Shown here one piece after another: positions 45,101 to 53,736 of a stretch of DNA of 64,000 nt. Source of the DNA: Agaricus subrufescens (lineage: Eukaryota; Basidiomycota; Agaricomycetes; Agaricales; Agaricaceae); the NCBI GenBank assembly GCA_029945375.1, contig CM057062.1:2371564-2435563 (forward strand), written 5' to 3'. Every line of letters starts with the position of its first letter. The first letter of the stretch is position 1. The position numbers and the translations under genes were made by a program. The notes below the pieces were generated by a model. It searched no databases and had not been told where the DNA came from. It saw only the letters and a list, made by a program, of their open reading frames with translations.

Positions 45101-46571
45101 CATGGAAGCTAAGGGCGTCTTCAGGCTTGTACCACGTCCACTGGGGAAGAACGTTGTTAAGTCCAAGTGGGTTTTCGCCAACAAGTATAATGACGAAGGG
45201 CATATTGTCGACAGGAAGGCTAGGCTTGTAGCGAAGGGCTTTACTCAAATACTCGGGGAGGATTACGATGAGACGTACGCCTCGGTGGCGCATCTTGAAT
45301 CGGTACGAATGGTCTGCACTATTGCCGCATCACAAGGGCTTCGCTTGTGGCAGGTAGACTTTGTGTCTGCTTTCCTGAACAGCGATAACACGTTTGAAAT
45401 ATACATGGAGCAACCCCCGGGTTTTGATGAGGGGGGAGATTATGTGTGGCTACTCCTCAAAACCCTCTATGGGACGATGCACGGAGCCCACGATTGGGCG
45501 GTTACTCTCAAACGTGCATACAATGAACACGGCTACCATACCTCGAAGGCAGACCCCCAAGTCAGGTCTAAACTAGTCGACAACGAATTTACAATAACCT
45601 CGACTTGGACGGATGATATATTGGGGGCATCATCGACCGAAGCGGGGGAGATTAAGGCAAAGGAGGAGTTGAAGAGCAGCTACGAGATCAAGGATCTGGG
45701 GATGGCGCGGTATATTCTAGGGATGAAAATTGAGCGTAGAAATGACGGGAGCATCAAGTTATCCCAATGGGCATACTCGGAACGTGTCTTGGGTCGCTTT
45801 AACATGGATGAGGCGAAACCCCGATCCACTCCCCTTCCAGCGGGACTAACTCTATCGACCAAAGACTCGCCAATAACAGAGGAAGAGATACTAGATATGA
45901 AGGAGGTACCATACCGTGAAGCTCTCGGTTCTTTAATGTGGTTGCAGGTGGCAACTAGGCCAGACTTATCATATGCGGTTAACCTCCTTTCCCGTTTCGC
46001 TCACAATCCAGGACGAGCGCACTGGAACGCGCTGAAACATGCCCTTGCTTATCTCAAGAATACCCTCGACTACGGCATCGTATACTATCACAATTCCAAT
46101 TTACAACCTTTTGGCTACGTCGATGCCGACTATGCAGGCGACATTGACGCGCGGTGATCAACGGAGGGCCACGTATTTTTTATGGCAGGGGGTCCTGTGT
46201 CCTGGGCTAGTAAACGACAGGAGACTGTGGCGCTATCGACGGTAGAGGCTGAGTATATGGCCTTCACTCGGGCTATCCAACAAGCAATATGGATGGACAA
46301 ATTCTTAGACGAAGTTGGACTGGCCCAGGAGAAACCTACTAACATCTTCGGGGATAACACGGGGGCTATCTCGAATACTCAAAATGACAAGAATCATCGG
46401 CGAACAAAACATATCGATGTGAAGCATCATTTCATCAAAGAAAAGGTCAACTCTGGCGCTGTTACCTTTAGCTATGTTCCAACTTCGGAGAATCTAGCTG
46501 ACATATTAACGAAGCCATTGGCGAAGGATGCCATTCTGAGATGCTGCACGGAAATGGGGATACGGGGATGA
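42147..46571 (+). pseudogene. copia Gag-Pol polyprotein with one in-frame TGA (46155-46157)
   Basis: 1336 codons are open from 42147, then TGA, then the same frame continues to 46571. Gag has the knuckle CNNPNCNRRGHTIENC (about residues 254-269). Protease reads LLDSSASDH in place of the usual DSGAS. Integrase has an H-H-C-C finger (WHRRLGHAG...CEDC), core Asp in YIDIWGP, Asp in VRADMGREW and Glu in NGKAERSM. RT has the copia entry region (KWVFANKYNDEGHIVDRKARLVAKGF) and a TWTDDILG catalytic motif. RNase H has SKRQETVALSTVEAEYMAF and ends KPLAKDAIL. The TGA sits in DIDAR*STEGHVFF where the family has an Arg, so CGA to TGA is the likely change. Confidence 0.9.
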
Positions 46572-46599
46572 TAGACTGCTATAACCGAAGCAGGGGGAG

Positions 46600-46972
46600 T
46601 ATTGAAATGGCTTCGGTAACGTCTTAACTTCATTTCTATTTTTATGACCTATTCTATTTTTACTTATTCTACATTTCTTTCGCCATCCAACTTTTATCTT
46701 CATTCCGACTTCTGCCCCTCTCTTATAACTATACAGTTTAACCTTTTCTACTATATAGTTTTACTTGTGCCGTTCCATGCCGAGAACTTATATCTACAGC
46801 CACCATGTACACACCTCAGCGGTCAGCTACAACTTCGTTGACGCTGAGGTGAGTTTGTCCTGTCTCACAGTTGTCCATACCCAGTTCTCACTTGTACCTA
46901 GATTGTATTTCTTTAGGTGAATATGCTAGCGGTCAGCTACAACTTCGTTGACGCTGAGATTGTATTTCTTTA
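46600..46972 (+). repeat. 3' LTR of the copia element (373 bp)
   Basis: It is a copy of 41692-42064 with one difference. It is followed by the target duplication CGGTG at 46973-46977. Confidence 0.93.
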
Positions 46973-47600
46973 CGGTGCCGCTGACATGATAGGTGAATCT
47001 GGTTCTGATACGATCGGTGATGGGGAAGGGCTTCGGATTGATACGTCTGGAGATTGCTGGGGGGAAGCGAGGTGTTCCGGATTCGGTGGAAGATCTGGTG
47101 ATAGGTCTGGGGGAGGGAGTGTCTGGCCTTCGTTAAGGAAGTTTTCTATGACCAGGGATGGGGGTTCGTCGGGGTTTGCGAATTTAGTTTCGGGGACGAG
47201 GGATAAAAATCGTCTACCGAAAAATGGTCCAAGTCTGGAAACTGTGGTGAGGATCTGTTGTAGATTGGCGCGTTGGATATAAGTGGTGACTTCTGGTCCG
47301 GGTAGTGCTAAGAATTTCTGTGTAAAGGGGTTAGGTAATGGGAAGTCGGATTCGATAGATGAAGCCGGTGCGGGGTCTTCGTTGGTGGGATTTTCTTCTA
47401 GGGCGAAATTTTCCAGATTCGTGAGTAGGAGTGGTTGGTCTAATGGGTCAGGGGATTGGGTTCGGAATGAATCTTCCTCCGAGGATCCTGAGTCCGGGGT
47501 AGTGATTGGGGCAACAAATCGAGGAGAAATGGTGAGATTGGAAATTAGAGGTCGGTTAGATTGGGGTTGGTTCGGCTGGTATACGCCTGATATCTGTTCT
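46973..47600 (-). pseudogene. gypsy-2 leader or N-terminal gag extension, upstream of the copia insertion
   Basis: On the minus strand a frame of about 200 codons is open with no stop and joins in phase with the gag core across the copia element (..SPIMSAAPAP|SHHQPN). It encodes a P/S/E-rich part with one folded-looking segment (PFTQKFLALPGPEVTTYIQRANLQQ). No ATG occurs before the MSAAP methionine. An upstream TAA and a pyrimidine-rich ttttatag suggest either a spliced leader or that translation starts at MSAAP. Confidence 0.5.
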
Positions 47601-47844
47601 ATAAAAAGATATTAGAACGGAGATGTCGCCTTTGTATTGGAAATTGCGGGGGTGTTATCGTTTGGATAGGTTGCGTGGGGTAGACAATGCGTCGGGAGTG
47701 GAGATAGAGATTTGAGGCAAGAGTGATTGGCACCGGAAGTCCAGAGAGACCTTGTACCGTTGGTTTAGAGAGTTTTTGGAATGAGAGTGAACAACGGGAT
47801 CGTCCTAAGAGGAGTGAAACCGTAGGTTCACGAGGAAAGAGGAG

Positions 47845-47856
47845 ATCTTGGTATTT
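47845..47856 (-). promoter_or_regulatory. Self-priming site of gypsy-2, complementary to its own predicted mRNA 5' end
   Basis: On the minus strand the sequence after the 5' LTR reads AAATACCAAGAT. Eleven bases (AATACCAAGAT) are the exact complement of ATCTTGGTATT inside the LTR at 47915-47925, which starts 26 nt downstream of the TATATAAA at 47951-47958. Confidence 0.65.
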
Positions 47857-48113
47857 TGTTAACCGCTAAGAGGTTCCCTAAGAGGGCAGCTTCGTAGAGA
47901 AGGAGAAACAATGTAATACCAAGATGTTCTAACTACAACATAAGTAGACGTTTATATACTATCTTCCTCCTACCATATGGGTTTTGTTAAAGGATCTATA
48001 GAGCAGAACGAGCAAGAGATAATAAAGCGGAGGAGGAGAGAGTAACAAGAGAAACAGGCGGAGAGGGAATATGAAAAAGAAAAATATTCGGGAGGGGACG
48101 TATGGGCATAACA
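47857..48113 (-). repeat. 5' LTR of gypsy-2 (257 bp)
   Basis: It is a copy of 35183-35439 with one A/G difference. On the minus strand it holds TATATAAA at 47951-47958. Confidence 0.95.
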
Positions 48114-48170
48114 GCTTCTCACATCACAGTCTACGAAAGCGGCCATCTTCTCCAACGCAAACCCGACGAC
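48114..48170 (+). pseudogene. Glycogen synthase pseudogene, right part
   Basis: gcttctcacatcacagtctacgaaagcgg... matches 54526-54577 of the intact gene, then stops matching after the bases for KRKPD. From 48171 on another sequence family begins. The pseudogene is therefore truncated here independently of gypsy-2. Confidence 0.85.
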
Positions 48171-48395
48171 ATGACATGCCAACTCACCCATGTAGTAGTC
48201 CGCAGTTCAAACATTCGTTACTATACGGCGATGCGCAACTCGAACTTTACTCATCCTCTGATCCCACTTGAAAAAAAAACTTGCAAACATTTTCTCGTCC
48301 AAGCCTGGCTAAAAAGTCATATGTAACCATGTACCTTAGTATAATTTCTCACTACCATCACATATCCATGCAGCAATCGAAAAGTTGTGTAGAAA
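48171..48395. repeat. Diverged copy of the sequence flanking gypsy-1
   Basis: It aligns with 12650-12733 joined to 22156-22290, including gatgcgcaac, atcctctgatcc, tttctcactaccatcacata and gcagcaatcgaaaa. The junction with glycogen synthase sequence is at 48170/48171. Its nature (UTR, transposon piece or duplicated intergenic DNA) is unknown. Confidence 0.7.
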
Positions 48396-49176
48396 TGTTT
48401 CTTTTTTTTTTTTCTAGCCCTAAGCGTGCTGTGCAAACGCAGTCGCGAGTCAAATGATCGCACCCTGAGCATCGTCGTGTTTGTTCAGTGAAGGAAGAAC
48501 GGAGATCCCGGGTGAAGACTTGCAAGGTATCTCTAAGGCAAACTTTTCGAGTCCTGTAAGGATGCAGTGTTATTGAGTCAAGACTGAGGCGATCGTTGAA
48601 CGTTGATCGAGGATCGAGGATCTAGACATGTAGTGGAGTTCCGGAAAGGCGCCTAGGATCCGGAGTACCATAACAGGCGACACCAAAATGGATATGTTCC
48701 AAAATATCAATATGAACATTGAGTTTGACTGTCGAGCAAGGGAGGAATACAGGTTGTTGGGTCCTCTCGTTGATTATTGGCGAACAATGGGGACGAAGCT
48801 TTTGGAACGAGAAGGTCCTGCGACTTCCTGCACCAGTGAGGGACAAAAATAACCGCAAGACAACTACAACAACAATTCCTCAGACGTCCAATCGTCCCAT
48901 CAGGCATTCCATTCTCTTTTTGATGCGTACAAAAAAGGCGATAACCTCATCTCTATCTCTCAACTAATTGAAAAATCAAGTACCATTCAAAGAATAATAC
49001 ACAAAAAACTTCGTTTCAAATTTATACATGAGAATCAAAAACCGAACAAAAAATCTCGAAAAAGGGCCTAACTGCCAAGATATTAGGTACGATTAATCCG
49101 ACGGACTCTCAAAGGCATGTTATCCTTCGGTTCTAAAAAAGGTTTTCAAGCATCACGTAGTCAAGGAGGAAGAAAA
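48396..49176. other. No gene recognised
   Basis: It contains a T-run at about 48403-48413 and A-rich stretches near 48960-49060. Short open stretches have no motif. It includes the 3' flank of the P450 gene. Confidence 0.4.
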
Positions 49177-51512
49177 TCACGTACTCATAGTAACCGCAGC
49201 CGTAGGCTTAGGTATCTGTCCTTCATACGCAAGATCAAATTCAAAATTCGCAATCAACGATCTACACATGTATCAGATCACAACTCGTGAGAGAGGGAGA
49301 AAAAATTTGTTAAAATCGACTTACGCAATGACAGTCTTCATCTCAATAATCGCCATCGTCTTCCCAATACAAGCATGCGGGCCAAAAATGAAAGACATAA
49401 GTGAATATTGGGAGTTATAACTCTTCGGTAAATTCAGCCATCGTTCCGGATGGAATTCTTCAGCGTCCGGGCCCCATGTAGATTTCCAAGTATTAATCAC
49501 TCGAATCTAAAAAGAACAAAAAAAAAAAACAAAAGGATTTTAGCGCTCGGGACTCCACCCAATCCCAACAAAGAAAAAAAACGTACAGGGATATAGAATA
49601 AAGTTCCTTTAGGGACCAGAACTCCATCTATATAATCCGTCTTCGCGGCTTCACGGAACGTCATGGGTACAGGAGGAAATAACCGAAGTCCCTCCATTCT
49701 TTGAATTACCATGAGATCGGAAAACTCTGGAGAATAAAGGGAGCAGCGCTTACATGACGGAGTCTAAATATTGTAACTCTTTGAGGGTTTTATATTCTGG
49801 TCTTGGATTTTCGGTAAATACAGGACCAACTTCTTTGCGAAGTCGATCTTGAGCATCTTTATTCGCCGCAAGCAGATATAACGTCTTCATCGAAAAAATC
49901 AATTCTGAGGATGATGAATAGAAATCCGTGGGTAGGACGTACCCAAGCAAGTCCAGAAGCCGTAGTTTCATGTCCAGCACCCAAAAACGTCAACTAAAAA
50001 AAAGAAACCAGAAAGTCAGGGCAGTAAACAGGCAGACTAAGAAAGAACGCACAACTTGATCCATCATAGCTTTATCACTCAAACTCCAAGCACCAGGTTC
50101 GCTCTCCAAACTCTCCTTCCTCGCCCTAACAAGTAAACTCATAATATCCTTCTTTCTCTCCTTCTCCATCACATCCGCATGACTTTCAAGCATTTTCTGT
50201 TCCAACATGCGTTTCGATATAGATCGGATTTTATACATCGAATCAACGAGTATAGCGAGAAGCCCTTTTATCAAACAAATTGAGTGATGAGGGATAATCA
50301 ATTTAATAAATAGACTTTTTTTTACTGATGTTTGGAATGGGACGTAAAAATCGCCTCACCCTCCACGCGAATTTGCTATTCAAAAACGTCGAAAACCCAG
50401 GGATCAGAGATACAAAACCGATAAAGAAAGCCAAGTTTCGACCGTTTTGCATTTCGATGAGTTTTTCGTAGGATAGTGCGAGTTCGTTGTGTGGATCGTG
50501 AAGAGAATCGGCGTCGTAGGCAAAAGCTGTAGAGCAGATGATGTCTAAAGTGACTTTGGACACTGCGAGAGAGATGGTTAATTGGTGAGCAATAGACGTC
50601 TTTTTTATTTTTATCGTTGGGAGAAATGTGAAAAACGTACTCCATTCGTACATTGGTAAGACGATGCCTGATTCGGGGGTTTTGCTTGCTGTGATTTGGG
50701 TTTGGATGATATTTAACAGACTATAAACGATATCAGATTAGGTCTTCATTTTCAAAGAAAGGGAGGAAGTCAATGACCTATCAATCGCGTTATGGTATTC
50801 ATCCATTTCTAAAAAAAAAATCCTTCAATAAGAGATCATACAGAGAAAAGAACAACGCACGAGAAACCAAATTCGGTAACGAAAAAGCGGGGTTCATCAT
50901 CCTACGCATCTGCCTATGCTCATTCTTCGTCACCGTCAACAAGCCATACCCCGCAACAAGTCCCAAAATATCTCTCATGAACCGCGGCTTTTCAAATCAC
51001 GACCCACAAATTATCAGCTTGCAATTAACGATAAAAAAAAGAAAACCTGCAACTTACTCGAGGATATTCAACCCAATCTTTAACTAAAATCCTCTCACAA
51101 GCCTCCGGACTCAAAAACATCAATCTCTCAATTCCTACGGGTCCAACGATCCTCACGATACCCTTTTCACCACCGTATTGCTTGAGCCACTCGCGCTGGG
51201 GTATGCCGGCTTCGCCATTGATTATAGCGGGGAACTGACCCCCGATTATAGAGAGAAGGTATGAGAATGGGTTTTTGCTTGATTTTGGGAAAGAGAAGAG
51301 AGGTGGGCCGGGGATGTGTCGGAGTGGGGAGAGGTACAGAGGGTATAGTATAGTTTTGTGGATGATGAATACTGTCAATGCCGTAAGTATTAGGAGGGAG
51401 TTGACGGGAGAAGTTATTTACGCTCGACAAGGGCGACAGTGCCTATGATGAATCGGTATTCATAAGCATAGTTGAGGATTTGCTGAAGGCAGGTCATGGA
51501 TGAAGAAGACAT
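49177..51512 (-). CDS. Cytochrome P450 monooxygenase, 12 exons, about 550 aa
   Basis: Exons on minus that keep one frame: 51422-51512, 51058-51371, 50861-50987, 50778-50808, 50641-50720, 50326-50562, 50053-50264, 49943-49993, 49754-49884, 49587-49698, 49325-49506, 49177-49261. The N-terminus has hydrophobic stretches followed by the proline hinge RHIPGPP. The I-helix motif is AGHETT, the K-helix ExxR is EGLR in MEGLRLFPPVPMTFR, and the PERW region is HPERW. The heme loop reads FIFGPHACIG, with His where many P450s have Arg (known in fungal families). One donor is weak (gtcatt at 50777). The family is typical of Agaricomycete secondary or xenobiotic metabolism. The substrate is unknown. It is an intact gene, and the first exon is duplicated at 33340-33515. 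Confidence 0.9.
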
Positions 51513-52570
51513 GAAGAGGGCACAATCAGGCCTGAGAAGTGGCTACTTCTAGGTCAAAAGTCGAATGAGAAACTGCGGGGCAATTGACATTTGATTATAT
51601 CCAATCAACACCACGAACAAATAGTTGACCATGTGGTACAGTGATACATAGCATGTGAAATTTAAGGCAAATTGATGGCATCCGATTCTTGAGATGGAAG
51701 TAGTATTGCGAGACGAGTTAGCGGGACAGTAGTACGACTGTTGGAAAGCCAGAAGCAATTGACGAGTGACGAACCGAGAGTGAGTCAAGTTGACATCATG
51801 GAGGTGTGGGGTGCTTCACTGGCCACTGTTGGAAATGTAAGCTATTTTCTTGTACGTGTGCTGCGCTTCCGAAGCCGAAGATCCCACACCTTGATGACAT
51901 CGATTTTGGATTGACAGCCTTCGGTCGCAGGACGATATGCCAGCCACGGCAGCAGACAGTCAGCTGAGATGACTAGGCAACCTAGACTCTGATGTTATTG
52001 GACGGGGCCAACTCAATGCACCACATCCTCGGCCCCGATGGACAGGCCTACGATCTCTTCGGCCTTTGGTGCAGATGGTGGTCAGAATGTAAGAGTACTA
52101 ACGTCGGTTCTGTGCTTACCTTTTTGTCTAGTGATTCACCACGTAATCTCGAAGTCTACACAGGCCGCACTAGAAGTCTTCTATCACAATACTTATAGAC
52201 AGGTATGAGCAAATTTGCTCACGATTTTTCGAGCTACCAAGCAAAGTTTACCGCCACGCACTTTAAATATCGTGTTTCAGCTTATAGACTCGACCTTTCC
52301 CTCTCACATCCACAAATTTTCTCAAGCGATTTGATGATATCCCCTTCCAACGATCGCTCCACCCGCTGAACGCTCATCTAGTTCCGTTAGTTTAGAAAGG
52401 ACCATGATGATATTAGGACGAGAAATGAATCGAGTTGCAGCTAAAGAATCAAAAATCGACAAGCACCCATAAGATAACGGTATGCCAAGCCATGCGATAT
52501 ATAGTGTGAGAAAGACCAGTTAATTATTACAAAGGCACGTGGAGGGCATCAGTGGTCTTCAGAACTGGAA
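51513..52570. other. Intergenic between the divergent P450 and TMEM19-like genes
   Basis: No convincing gene is present. A 68-codon open stretch at 51992-52198 shows no motif. The part from about 52480 (tgccaagccatgcgatatatagtgtgag) is also present upstream of the pseudogene at about 33550, so the duplicated block includes this flank. Confidence 0.5.
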
Positions 52571-53678
52571 ATGCAAGTCGTACCCCTCCTACTCGCGTTA
52601 CTCTTGAGTTTTCATGGTTTGCGCAAAAAATCGCTTTCGCCAAGCGGTGCGATGATGGCCTTCTTTGTTGGCTACGGCAGCTTGTCTGGGGGACTATGGG
52701 CATTCGGCACTACGCTCATAGGATTTTACCTGATTGGGAGCCGGGCAACAAAATGTACGTGTCCAGAAAGAATGAATATGAACTGGGACTGACTTTAGCT
52801 AGATGGAAAACAGCGCAAGGCGAAATTGGAGGATGGGTATCAGGAGGCAGGGTACCGTTCAGGGTGGCAGGTATTGTGCAATAGCGCGTCTGGTATTGTA
52901 GCGGCGATCGCTTGGAACGCGTTATTTGTGCCAGGGAGCGAACAAGCGTGGATTGTACGGCGATTGGTGGCAGTAGAGGGAGGGGTGGAGTACGATGGGG
53001 TGGGGTGGTGTCCGCTCGACGGAGAGATAGCGGATGGGTGGAGTCGAATGCTGCTCTTTGGGGCACTTGGGTAAGCCGTGCAGGGTATAGTGGCAGATTT
53101 ACTGAAGTTCTCCAGGCACTTTGCATGCTGTCTGGGCGACACACTGGCGTCGGAGCTGGGCATCCTAGCCAAGGGCGGGCCGTGGCTGGTGACCTCGCTC
53201 CGGCGCGTGCCCCCGGGGACAAACGGAGGCATGTCTGTTGCGGGCACTCTCGCTTCCGTTTTGGGGGGCGCTGCCGTCGGGGTCCTCATGGCGTCCACTC
53301 TCGTCCTCGAGAACGTGCGGTGCAGACAGGACTGGGGCGCGGTGGTGGCGTCCCTTGTATTGTGGGGCGCCTTTGCTGGCTTCTTTGGCAGCCTGGTGCG
53401 TCATGTATGACCATGACTGGGCCGCTGGCAATAACACAAAGAGACAGGTTGATTCCCTGATGGGTGCGACTATCCAGCAGACTCGCTACTCAAAGGGGGT
53501 CGTTCTGCAGGACGCGTCGCGGGCCGAGGGCGAGGTGATCAGCGGGCTGAACCTGCTCACGAACAACCAGGTGCGTGTGTGGCGTGTTGGGTGGCTTATC
53601 GCTAACGGTGCGCAGGTGAATCTGGCGTCGTCGGTGATTACCTCGTTGGTGGCCGGGGTCGCGTCACGGTCACGGTGA
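52571..53678 (+). CDS. TMEM19/DUF92 family integral membrane protein, 305 aa
   Basis: Exons: 52571-52754, 52803-53070, 53116-53395, 53448-53570, 53616-53678; the phases agree and the total is 918 nt. The N-terminus is hydrophobic ([16 protein letters not shown]), with further membrane segments in exons 1 and 3. Family signatures are RKKSLSPSGA, KYGKQRKAKLEDGYQEAGYRSGWQVLCNS, CLGDTLASELGILAKGGPWLVTSLRRVPPGTNGG and VDSLMGATIQ, which is the classical TMEM19 layout. The family is conserved in eukaryotes and its biochemical role is poorly defined (some DUF92 relatives are phytol/farnesol kinases). It ends 58 bp before glycogen synthase on the same strand, and the pair is duplicated as pseudogenes at 33648-35182. 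Confidence 0.88.
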
Positions 53679-53736
53679 CGTCAGGGGTAGATGATAACTT
53701 AATTTTTTTGTATGCATCCGGTTCTTTACACATACC

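Larger units (their letters stand above)
41692..46972 (+). mobile_element. Ty1/copia LTR retrotransposon inserted in gypsy-2 gag
   Basis: The element is 5281 bp with two 373-bp LTRs that differ at one position (A/G near 41928), a 5-bp target duplication CGGTG, a primer site for initiator tRNA-Met right after the 5' LTR and a purine tract gcaggggga before the 3' LTR. The polyprotein order gag-protease-integrase-RT-RNase H makes it Ty1/copia. One in-frame TGA is the only lesion seen. It is the youngest layer of the nest at this locus. Confidence 0.95.
35183..48113 (-). mobile_element. Ty3/gypsy element 'gypsy-2', coding on minus, interrupted by a copia element
   Basis: LTRs of 257 bp lie at 35183-35439 and 47857-48113 and differ at one position that I can see (A/G). 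Reading minus, the order is 5' LTR, primer site, long leader or gag extension, gag (split by the copia element), a frame change, protease-RT-RNase H-integrase-chromodomain with three TGA stops, a third ORF with four zinc knuckles, a purine tract and the 3' LTR. It sits in the glycogen synthase pseudogene. Without the copia insertion and its duplicated bases it is about 7.6 kb. Confidence 0.93.

Noticed and set aside
42147..46157. A functional copia polyprotein ending at 46157
   Set aside because: The frame continues after the TGA with an essential RNase H end, so the stop is a lesion and not the natural C-terminus.
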